A DNA stretch of 9,405 nt. Source: an uncultured Clostridia bacterium (GTDB lineage: Bacteria; Bacillota; Clostridia; Peptostreptococcales; Anaerovoracaceae). Of this stretch, positions 1 through 6,047 are shown piece after piece (position 1 is the first letter of the stretch; each line of letters opens with the position of its first letter). The stretch lies in NCBI GenBank assembly GCA_934277655.1, contig CAKQVC010000058.1, positions 1 through 9,405 of the forward strand, in the 5' to 3' direction. The notes under the pieces are model-generated. The model was not told the DNA's origin. It was given only the letters and a program-made list of their open reading frames with translations, and made no database searches. A program made the position numbers and the translations under genes.

Positions 1-2384
1 CTGTATCCATCTGCAGCAGTAGCATCGCCCTTTACAGTCCAGGATACAGTGATGGATCCCTTCTTAGCTGTGGATTTAGCAGTGATCTTTAATGCTTCAA
101 CTGTTGAAGGAATGATACCTTTCTGTACAGCTACCAGTTTAGCATATAATTCATCATTGAAATATAATTTGCTTTCTAACTTGAGTGCATCATATGCAGC
201 CTGTGCAGCTTTAACCTCAGCTAATGTTGAGCTAGATGTAAGTGCTTCAATTTTTTTAGCAGCATCTTCTACTTTTGCTTTTTCTAAATTAGTTTCAGCG
301 TTAGTTAATGCATTTGCTCTGCTTACTAAGCTCTGAACAGTTGCACCTAAATAGTTAAATGTACTATCATTATCATAATCACCATAAGTTCCTTCTAATG
401 CTTTATATGCATCTCTTGCTGCTTTAATAGCATCAGCATCATTAATGGTAATTGTTTCTGGCAGAGCTTTAATCTGAGCATTTACTGCTTTTGCTTCTTC
501 AGTCATTAAGCTCTTCATCGCATTCTTTAATTTATATGCGTTGATAACATCTGTTGTTGCAGTACCTGGCAATTCAAGATAAGTATCAAATGCTTTCTGT
601 GCAGATAAAATTGTTTCTTTGTCTGCAACAGTCACAGTTGTAGGTAATGAATCAAATAATGTTTTTAATTCATTAGCTTGTGCTTTCAACTCGTCGGTTG
701 TCTTGACATCTGTTACCTTTGCAATAGCAGCATCTTTATTAGCCTTGATGATTTCATCAATTTCAGCATAGGTTAAGTCCTTGTTCTCTTTAGCAATAAC
801 TGCATCCTTTATTAAATCTTTTGCTGCAGTAATAGCATCAGTTTTAATCTTAGCGGAATATCCCTTTGTTCCAACAACAGCATCATAATATTTTGCTAAC
901 ATATCATCATAGTCTAATGCAGAAATTCTTGCATCAGTACGTGATTTGAGAGTGCCGATTTGAGCAGTTGTAAGAATTGCATCCATTTTTCCCTTAGCTT
1001 CTTTTACTAAAGCATCGACTGCATCTGCAGATTTTGCAACCAAAATCTGATCACTGTAATCGTCTTGGATTGCTTCCACTTTGTCTTTTCTGTCCTTTGC
1101 CCAATTTGCTAATGCATAATCGCCAGTTGTGATTTTAGTAATAGCTTCTGCTTTATATGCTTTTAATTCATATGCCTGATTAGCAGGAACAGTTAAAGTA
1201 GTATCTTTCCGTGCAATATTGTTGGTATCCTTAAGAATATCGTTTCTTAATGTAGCTTTTACATCATCTTTAGCATCAGCCAAAGCTTTATCAACATCGA
1301 TATCTCTATATTTCAGAGTACCATCAGCGTTTCTTTCAGCCTTCTTAGCGGTAGCATCTTTTTCAAGTGCTGCGGTTACAAAGTCACCTGTTTTTAATTT
1401 ATCTAATGCATTATAAAACTTATCAAAAGAAGATGTTGTACTAAATGTATCAGCAATCTTGCTCTGTACAGAGTTCAAATATGCAACAACTTTTGCGGTT
1501 GTGTTCATGTCAGCATTACTGGAATCAACCTTGCCGTATTCAATTGCATCTTCGTAGAAAGCAACAACTTTATCTACATCTGCATTTAAGCTTGCTTTTC
1601 TAGCTGCTTCGGTTGTATTAGCTGGAGTTTTGTATGCATCTTCAACAGCATCAGTGAAATTAGCAGCAGCTTCAGTTAACGCTTTTGTAGCATTTGTTGT
1701 AGCAGTAGCGATAGCACCTGTAGCATCGGATGCTTTTTCACCATTTTTTAATGCAGTATCAATTGCTGTAACAACTGCTTTAAATGCATCAATAGTGGCC
1801 TTATCGTTAGTTCCTGCTACATAATTAGCTACAGCACTTTCTAATGCATTTGTTTGTTCATCTACTACAGCTTTAATTTCTTTCTGAGATTTAGTAGTAT
1901 ATGCACTTACATCAGGTGTCAATGCACTGTAGGCAGCTGTTTTTTCAATATCAACCTGCGCTTCCCAAATTTTTGCAAGGTATGGAGCTGTCTCAAGAGC
2001 TTCTACAACTTTACTCTCATCGTTTACGCTAGTCCATACATTGTCCCAATTTGCATTTACTTTTCCAATTTCAGCAAGATAGTGTGCTTCAAATTCAGAA
2101 GCTACCTGCTCAATTGCTGTTTTGGAAAGGTAATTGTTGTTGTCACTGGATAACCCAGATCCAACATAGCCTTTTCCATTGTAGGAAATTGTTTTTAAAG
2201 CGTCTGCTACTACCTTGCTGAATGCAGCCTGTGAATCAGCGGCAGATGTGCTTGCTGGATTTGGAGATGCAGCAAATGCAGAACTGAAGCTGAAAGTGAA
2301 CATAACAGCAATTATATTGAGTTTTTGAATGTTCGAAATCGTTGGAATTTTACGGTTTTTGTTTTTTTCAAAAAAACAGATCAT
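1..2384 (-). CDS. Large secreted Ala/Lys/Asp-rich helical surface protein with FN3-like domain, partial (C-terminus beyond left edge)
   Basis: The minus strand reads open without a stop from an ATG at 2384 to the window edge, giving 794 visible codons. The N-terminus is a signal peptide: a basic stretch (KNKNRK), a hydrophobic segment (about residues 23-37) and a likely cut after SSAFA near residue 38. The mature part is rich in Ala, Lys, Asp and Thr and looks almost wholly helical. Three degenerate repeats of about 60 residues are visible near 573-625, 634-690 and 705-752, each with an 'ALPxTITxxDxxAIxAARxAYxAL'-like pattern. From about residue 760 the sequence turns to beta style (KKGSITVSWTV, then ADGY), the usual opening of an FN3-like module in clostridial surface proteins. 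The only visible Cys is C3 in the signal peptide. No Shine-Dalgarno sequence precedes the ATG, and no other start lies in frame for about 50 codons upstream; Met28 is the next candidate. Leu is mostly TTA and Ala mostly GCA/GCT, unlike guaB and guaA. The cell-surface role is inferred; any anchor would lie outside the window. Confidence 0.85.
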   Translation of the reverse strand, partial: MICFFEKNKNRKIPTISNIQKLNIIAVMFTFSFSSAFAASPNPASTSAADSQAAFSKVVADALKTISYNGKGYVGSGLSSDNNNYLSKTAIEQVASEFEAHYLAEIGKVNANWDNVWTSVNDESKVVEALETAPYLAKIWEAQVDIEKTAAYSALTPDVSAYTTKSQKEIKAVVDEQTNALESAVANYVAGTNDKATIDAFKAVVTAIDTALKNGEKASDATGAIATATTNATKALTEAAANFTDAVEDAYKTPANTTEAARKASLNADVDKVVAFYEDAIEYGKVDSSNADMNTTAKVVAYLNSVQSKIADTFSTTSSFDKFYNALDKLKTGDFVTAALEKDATAKKAERNADGTLKYRDIDVDKALADAKDDVKATLRNDILKDTNNIARKDTTLTVPANQAYELKAYKAEAITKITTGDYALANWAKDRKDKVEAIQDDYSDQILVAKSADAVDALVKEAKGKMDAILTTAQIGTLKSRTDARISALDYDDMLAKYYDAVVGTKGYSAKIKTDAITAAKDLIKDAVIAKENKDLTYAEIDEIIKANKDAAIAKVTDVKTTDELKAQANELKTLFDSLPTTVTVADKETILSAQKAFDTYLELPGTATTDVINAYKLKNAMKSLMTEEAKAVNAQIKALPETITINDADAIKAARDAYKALEGTYGDYDNDSTFNYLGATVQSLVSRANALTNAETNLEKAKVEDAAKKIEALTSSSTLAEVKAAQAAYDALKLESKLYFNDELYAKLVAVQKGIIPSTVEALKITAKSTAKKGSITVSWTVKGDATAADGY
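2361..2377. repeat. T7/A7 inverted repeat within the first codons of the surface protein gene
   Basis: The plus strand has a run of seven T, a single C and a run of seven A, flanked by G and C, so the arms are fully complementary. On the coding (minus) strand this is codons 3-8 of the large surface protein. Two adjacent homopolymer runs directly after a start codon are prone to length change and could also form a weak hairpin at the ribosome entry site. The effect is inferred. Confidence 0.6.
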
Positions 2385-2631
2385 AATTTTTTGAAGAGGT
2401 GTTTTTAGAGGCGAAAAATCAGCAACGAAAGGGTAAATGAAGCAAAAAAATATGACTTGAGCAAGATGGATAAATATACTGTGAATATCATATAAATACG
2501 AAGATTGGACATGAGTGGGCGGACGGGAACAGTGTTTTTTGGATGCGATTCGCAAAAGAAAATTGATGAGTCCTGGGAGAAAAAATAATCTAAAAACAGC
2601 AAGGATTACAACAAAATATTGCAGAATTTTA
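2385..2631. other. Divergent intergenic region, no gene seen
   Basis: This AT-rich stretch separates two divergently transcribed secreted-protein genes. It must hold the promoter of the leftward gene, but I could not find a convincing minus-strand -35/-10 pair. A 65-codon minus-strand reading frame (2405-2602) has no ribosome binding site and no recognisable composition, so I do not call it a gene. No known RNA element was recognised. Confidence 0.5.
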
Positions 2632-2660
2632 TTGCCAGGGCAGGTTAGATAAGGTAAAAT
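2632..2660 (+). promoter_or_regulatory. Sigma-A-like promoter for the Ig/FN3 secreted protein gene
   Basis: TTGCCA at 2632-2637 and TAAAAT at 2655-2660 are separated by exactly 17 bp; each matches the sigma-A consensus at 5 of 6 positions. A second TAAAAT lies 10 bp downstream at 2665-2670. Transcription would start near 2667, leaving a short leader that carries the AAAAAGGAG ribosome binding site at 2672-2680. Confidence 0.65.
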
Positions 2661-2696
2661 AATGTAAAATCAAAAAGGAGATTGGATCAGAAAGAG

Positions 2697-4034
2697 ATGA
2701 GAACACAAAGAGAAAAAACAATGGGGCGAACGAAAACGAAAAGCATAGCAGTACTGATGTTGATTTTTTGCGTTGCTTTTTCGGGTGGAGGAGTGACGGC
2801 TTTTGGAGCGCTGTCGGAGCAGGCACCAATGCAGAGTGCAACGATAACGACAGGTAAGACTGATACTCTGAAACAGGACAATGCACAGATGGATGCCACT
2901 CAACAGGCTAACTCAAAGCAAGATGTTACCAACACAGGAACATCGAATCAGGTGGATGGCCCAAAAGGACAAAACAGTCAGGTTGGTGGCGACAACAAAC
3001 AAGATAGCCAGACTGATGGTGAAAATAAAGATGAACCGGGACTGCCAGAGGAAAGTTCGAAAATAAATATTGCGAATTACGAAGTAACGTTGGACAGTTA
3101 TATGGTTATGGCGGATGGTAAGGCACATAATCCGGCCGTCACCGGAGTTTTTTATACGGGTGATAAGGACGATGATGGCAATCTGATCGCCGGTTCCGAA
3201 AAAACACTGACGACAGATGACTACGACGTGGAATATTTTGCGGTGCGGGGAGGAAATACTGAAAAGGTCGAAAACATGGCGGATGCTGGAGAATATATTG
3301 TAAAAGCTGTTGGAAAAGGAGACTTTGAAGGCGAGGCTCAGGCATATTTTACGATTATTGGCAAACGGCAGAATTTGACGATTGCCAAAACAAAATACAC
3401 GCTGACTGTGAAAAGCAAGGCTCTGAAGTTAGTACCAGAGGCAGATGGAGATGGCGATGGCTTTTCCTATACATCGGGAAACCCACAGGTGGCGGAGGTT
3501 TCCGATGACGGAGTTGTGCGTGCGAAAAAGGCAGGACGTAGCACAATCACGATTTGGACAACCGGGAATCGTTTGTCACATCCGTCGAAAATCAGGGTAA
3601 CGATAGATGTGAAGCCGCTGAAAACCTACTGGATGAAAAAAGATGCGGTTTCCATTACTGCGATTAAAGCATCCAGTAGCAATGATGGTAAGTCTGATAA
3701 GGCCGACAAGAAAGACAGTGCGACTGGCAAGGAAAAGAGCAGTAAAGAAGCAAAAGTAATGGTGCGCTGGAAGAACGGCGGAAAATCTTCTGAAACGGGT
3801 GTGATGGCTTACGAGGTGATGTACGGTACTTCGAAAGATTTTAAAGAGAATACCTACGAAACCAAAACTGTAAAGAACTCTGAGAAAGCAAGTATTTCTA
3901 CAAGCTTTGCTGCAAAAAAAGGTAAGATCTATTATGTTCGTGTCCGTGGACTGGCTGAAACTATCAATAGCCGGAATTTTACCATCGCACTGAAGGGAAA
4001 ATGGTCCAGCACGAAAAAAATTGAAGTGAAATAG
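2697..4034 (+). CDS. Secreted protein with bacterial Ig-like (MBG/YDG- and Big_2-like) and FN3-like domains
   Basis: The 445-residue product has a signal peptide (basic n-region, hydrophobic IAVLMLIFCVAF, likely cut near VTAFGA, residues 35-38) and a Gln/Asn/Asp/Thr-rich linker to about residue 120. Three beta modules follow. Residues 122-222 resemble MBG/YDG-type bacterial Ig domains ('DDYDVEYFAVRGG', 'DAGEYIVKAVGKGDFEG'). Residues 223-306 resemble Big_2 ('SGNPQVAEVSDDGVVRAKKA', 'GRSTITIW'). Residues 317-445 form an FN3-like domain ('YEVMYGTSKDFKENT', 'GKIYYVRVRGL', ending GKWSSTKKIEVK). A Lys/Ser/Asp-rich insert of about 27 residues sits near the start of this last domain. No sortase motif or membrane anchor is visible at the C-terminus, so release or non-covalent wall binding is inferred. 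The start is uncertain: AAAAAGGAG at 2672-2680 is only 1 nt before an in-frame TTG at 2682 and 16 nt before the ATG at 2697; an ATG at 2721, preceded by AAAGAG with 8 nt spacing, is also plausible. The function is unknown. Confidence 0.85.
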   Translation: MRTQREKTMGRTKTKSIAVLMLIFCVAFSGGGVTAFGALSEQAPMQSATITTGKTDTLKQDNAQMDATQQANSKQDVTNTGTSNQVDGPKGQNSQVGGDNKQDSQTDGENKDEPGLPEESSKINIANYEVTLDSYMVMADGKAHNPAVTGVFYTGDKDDDGNLIAGSEKTLTTDDYDVEYFAVRGGNTEKVENMADAGEYIVKAVGKGDFEGEAQAYFTIIGKRQNLTIAKTKYTLTVKSKALKLVPEADGDGDGFSYTSGNPQVAEVSDDGVVRAKKAGRSTITIWTTGNRLSHPSKIRVTIDVKPLKTYWMKKDAVSITAIKASSSNDGKSDKADKKDSATGKEKSSKEAKVMVRWKNGGKSSETGVMAYEVMYGTSKDFKENTYETKTVKNSEKASISTSFAAKKGKIYYVRVRGLAETINSRNFTIALKGKWSSTKKIEVK

Positions 4035-4040
4035 AAACAA

Positions 4041-4102
4041 AAAAACCTCCGGGAAAGCATAGTGGTTACAAGCCTTTAACCAGACTTTCAGCGGAGGTTT
4101 TT
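4041..4102. terminator. Two-way intrinsic terminator with a nested three-part stem
   Basis: AAAAACCTCCG (4041-4051) pairs perfectly with CGGAGGTTTTT (4092-4102). Inside it, GAAAG pairs with CTTTC, and TGGTTA with TAACCA, so one long interrupted hairpin can form. It starts 6 nt after the stop codon of the Ig/FN3 protein. T-runs are present on both strands, so it can end both converging genes. Confidence 0.85.
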
Positions 4103-4116
4103 GATAGGTGTTTTAG

Positions 4117-4147
4117 CGGCAAATAAAGAACTGTCGGACAGTTGCCG
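4117..4147 (-). terminator. Candidate terminator of the CapA-family gene
   Basis: AACTGTC and GACAGTT (4129-4143) form a perfect inverted repeat around one base, flanked by an outer CGGC/GCCG pair (4117-4120 and 4144-4147). On the minus strand the hairpin lies about 55 nt past the CapA-family stop codon and is followed by CTTTATTT. The tail is a weak U-tract, so it may only assist the two-way terminator further downstream. Confidence 0.4.
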
Positions 4148-4197
4148 AAATCAATCGACCGGAGCGATATCCTATTTTATTTGCAATTTTCTTGCCT

Positions 4198-5502
4198 TTA
4201 GTGGAGCTTGCCAACGATTTCGCGAATATGTGCATAGCTTTTCGCAAGTTGTTTCTTTAGCTTTTCGGAGGCAGTCTGCTCAAAGTTACCATTGAAGCGG
4301 TTATCTTCAGGCATGAGCACAAATGGCTCATTTTCGTATTCGTCCAGCATATAGCATGGATAATAAGTCTGTTCTTTGAGAGAAACTTTGCCGTTTTTAT
4401 CTTTGGACAGGGTCAGGGACAGTACCAGGGTCTCCTTTGTAATCGAAGAAAGCATGGCCGAGGTAAAGTTACCCATAGAGTAGATAACCGGAACGTATTT
4501 ATCCCCAACCGGAAGTTTTTCGTAAGGCTGCAGAACATGAGGATGCGAGGTCACGACATAATCTACACCGGCACTTCCCAGGAGTATAGCATAACGCTCC
4601 TGACGTGCAGCCGGTACCTGTGAATACTCTGTACCGCTGTGGTTGTAGGCAATGATATATTCAGCACCGGCATCACGGAGAGCTTTGATATCACGTTGAA
4701 CAGCATCTGTGTCCAGGCGGTTAAGCATATAAGCCTGCTTTTCGACAGAAAGGAATTTTTCCTTCTTATTAAAATAGGTTGCGTAGGACAAAATTCCAAT
4801 TTTGATTCCATTTCGTTCAAAAAGCATATAACGTTGCTCATTCTCGTCTTTGAAAGTTCCCGTGTGAGGGATTTTTCGTGCGTCCAAAGCATCCAGTGTT
4901 TCCACAAGACCTGTTTCTCCTCCGTCACAGTCATGATTATTGGCAGTGATGAATCCGTCAAATCCCGCATATTCCAGTGCATCCAGGAATTCTTCCGGGG
5001 CATTGAGATATGGTTTGGTCTGCAGACTGGACATGTCTTTAGAGAGTGGAAGGCTTTTACTTACCAGTGTCTCCAGGTTCCCGATGACAAGATCAGCGGT
5101 ATCAAAAATTTTTTTTACATATTGAAAGGTAGGTTTAAAGTCGTAAGTACTTCCATTGTAGGCTGCCAGTTGCTGCATCGGCTGACACATCAAGTCCCCT
5201 GTAAGCATGATGGTTGCCTGCTGGACATTTTCTTTGGGTGCGTTTCTTTTCGATTCTTTGTCGGTAGTTTTGTCTGCTTCTGTTTTAGAATCTTCCGTTG
5301 ACTCCGTTTCTGAGGGCTTGCTGGCATTTGTTTTGGTTGTGGTGCTTGCTTCAGATTTTCCTGCTGCAGGGATGTTGGCAGCACCAGTATCTGTCACATT
5401 GACCGCCCAAACCGGAGATATAGCTGATGTTATCAGCAGTGCGGTTACCAGCATTGTTAAAAGCCGGCGGTATAAATTTTTCTGTTTCTTTTTTCTCTCC
5501 AA
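4198..5502 (-). CDS. CapA-family (poly-gamma-glutamate/capsule synthesis type) secreted metallophosphatase-fold protein
   Basis: This 434-residue protein has a signal peptide (MERKKKQKNLYRR, hydrophobic LLTMLVTALLITSAIS, likely cut after VWA at residue 33), a Ser/Thr/Lys/Glu-rich linker (about 36-93) and a full CapA (PGA_cap) domain. Visible family motifs are TGDLM (101-105), GNLE (141-144), NNHDCDGGETG (188-198), HSGTEY (288-293, where the family usually has HWG), SHPHVLQPYE (319-328) and YSMGNF (341-346). The Asp, Asn and His residues in these motifs match the calcineurin-like metal site expected of the family. CapA of Bacillus takes part in poly-gamma-glutamate export, but most homologues lack the capB/capC partners, and none is seen here, so the substrate is unknown. 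I choose TTG at 5502 because a perfect AGGAGG (5511-5516) sits 8 nt upstream and the signal peptide then begins correctly. An in-frame ATG at 5550, with GGAG 10 nt upstream, would add 16 residues and is the main alternative; TTG at 5568 is less likely. Confidence 0.9.
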   Translation of the reverse strand: MERKKKQKNLYRRLLTMLVTALLITSAISPVWAVNVTDTGAANIPAAGKSEASTTTKTNASKPSETESTEDSKTEADKTTDKESKRNAPKENVQQATIMLTGDLMCQPMQQLAAYNGSTYDFKPTFQYVKKIFDTADLVIGNLETLVSKSLPLSKDMSSLQTKPYLNAPEEFLDALEYAGFDGFITANNHDCDGGETGLVETLDALDARKIPHTGTFKDENEQRYMLFERNGIKIGILSYATYFNKKEKFLSVEKQAYMLNRLDTDAVQRDIKALRDAGAEYIIAYNHSGTEYSQVPAARQERYAILLGSAGVDYVVTSHPHVLQPYEKLPVGDKYVPVIYSMGNFTSAMLSSITKETLVLSLTLSKDKNGKVSLKEQTYYPCYMLDEYENEPFVLMPEDNRFNGNFEQTASEKLKKQLAKSYAHIREIVGKLH

Positions 5503-5510
5503 AATACAAT

Positions 5511-5516
5511 CCTCCT
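5511..5516 (-). promoter_or_regulatory. Shine-Dalgarno sequence deciding the TTG start of the CapA-family gene
   Basis: On the minus strand this reads AGGAGG, the full consensus, followed by 8 nt and then TTG at 5502-5500. The fit favours the TTG start over the upstream ATG at 5550. Confidence 0.75.
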
Positions 5517-5579
5517 GAAAGTTACTTGCAGCATTATGAATACTCTTCATCGCATCTGAACTCCGCAAAATTTTTTCTC

Positions 5580-5613
5580 TGCAGATGTTTTGGTTGCGAG
5601 GGAAAACGCTGCA
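5580..5613 (-). promoter_or_regulatory. Nested hairpin in the leader of the CapA-family gene
   Basis: Within the transcribed leader, TGCAG pairs with CTGCA and, inside these, GTTTT pairs with AAAAC, leaving an 11-nt loop. It lies just downstream of the predicted transcription start. It could be a transcript-stabilising 5' hairpin; no known riboswitch was recognised. Confidence 0.3.
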
Positions 5614-5627
5614 CTTAAGGTAATCCT

Positions 5628-5656
5628 ATTTTAGCATAGGGCAGGGACTTTGTCAT
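5628..5656 (-). promoter_or_regulatory. Extended -10 promoter for the CapA-family gene
   Basis: On the minus strand, ATGACA (5656-5651) and TAAAAT (5633-5628) are separated by 17 bp, and TGC directly precedes the -10, giving an extended -10 element. Each hexamer matches consensus at 5 of 6 positions. The predicted start near 5621 leaves a leader of about 120 nt before the TTG start. Confidence 0.7.
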
Positions 5657-5848
5657 TAAAAGCTATAAATAAAATGTAGGAAAAAGTAAAAAACGATTTG
5701 AAACACAGTCTGGCAAATGAAAGCAGGCAACGAAAGAAAACCCATGAGGAAATATTTTGCGCAGGAGGAGGATAGGGGATGTGTAAGAACAGAATATGAT
5801 GAAAGCAAAATATCCGGCGAAATATGCAGAAAAACCCCTCAAAAACAC
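5657..5848. other. Divergent intergenic core between the CapA-family and guaB promoters, no gene seen
   Basis: This purine-rich stretch lies between two back-to-back promoters. It contains a good AGGAGG-like run at about 5763-5770, but the reading frames behind it are only 6 and 18 codons long. A 61-codon frame (5717-5902) has no ribosome binding site, overlaps the guaB promoter and resembles no family. I call none of these a gene. Confidence 0.5.
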
Positions 5849-5877
5849 TTGAAACGATGCAGCTTTTGGTATACAAT
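5849..5877 (+). promoter_or_regulatory. Sigma-A-like promoter for guaB
   Basis: TTGAAA (5849-5854) and TACAAT (5872-5877) have exactly 17 bp between them, each with 5 of 6 consensus bases. Transcription would start near 5884, giving a leader of about 160 nt ahead of the guaB ATG. Confidence 0.65.
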
Positions 5878-5883
5878 AGGTAA

Positions 5884-6047
5884 TAATATTTTTGTTACAT
5901 AAATTTTTAGATAAAGCTCAGGAAAGTATTTTGCGAGGAAAAGGCTTGCGGGCGGGGATGCGTAACGCGTCGGTAGCTTCGGAGGTGCAGGGTACGGGAC
6001 TGAGATATTTTTTAAACGAGATAATCTGGACAGAAAAGGAGAAAAAC
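5884..6047 (+). promoter_or_regulatory. G-rich structured 5' leader of guaB, no known riboswitch
   Basis: The first 50 nt are AT-rich; the middle (about 5931-6004) is unusually G-rich compared with its surroundings. Two small hairpins can be drawn: GCGAG (5933-5937) with CTTGC (5945-5949), using one G-U pair, and GATGCG (5957-5962) with CGCGTC (5966-5971) around TAA. CTCAG (5918-5922) could close the whole region by pairing with CTGAG (6000-6004), just before a T-run at 6008-6013. I do not see conserved cores of the purine, PRPP/ppGpp (ykkC) or ZTP riboswitches. A regulatory role is inferred from length, structure and the gene it precedes. AAAAGGAG (6034-6041) is the guaB ribosome binding site. 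Confidence 0.45.

Noticed and set aside
1..2280. Small plus-strand frames (49-336, 1219-1416, 1630-1824, 1854-2153)
   Set aside because: All are antisense to the continuous minus-strand coding sequence and mirror its Ala/Lys codon pattern; none has a supporting ribosome binding site that I can see.
2405..2602. 65-codon minus-strand frame just upstream of the large surface protein
   Set aside because: No ribosome binding site, AT-rich and Phe/Leu/Ser-biased as expected of random AT-rich sequence; more likely leader or promoter DNA.
3576..4040. 154-codon minus-strand frame
   Set aside because: It is antisense to the Ig/FN3 secreted protein and starts inside the terminator region.
4639..5301. 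220-codon open frame on the plus strand
   Set aside because: It is antisense to the CapA-family domain; the opposite strand has clear motifs, a promoter and a Shine-Dalgarno sequence, while this frame has none.
5717..5902. 61-codon plus-strand frame between the CapA-family gene and guaB
   Set aside because: No ribosome binding site, overlaps the guaB -35/-10 region and the predicted transcript start, and resembles nothing known.
5884..6047. Guanine or ykkC-type riboswitch before guaB
   Set aside because: I looked for the conserved loop and core bases of these classes and did not find them; only generic small hairpins can be drawn.
5892..6047. N-terminal extension of GuaB to an upstream start
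   Set aside because: IMPDH homology begins at the ATG at 6048, which has AAAAGGAG 6 nt upstream; the extension is composed of leader sequence with no family match.
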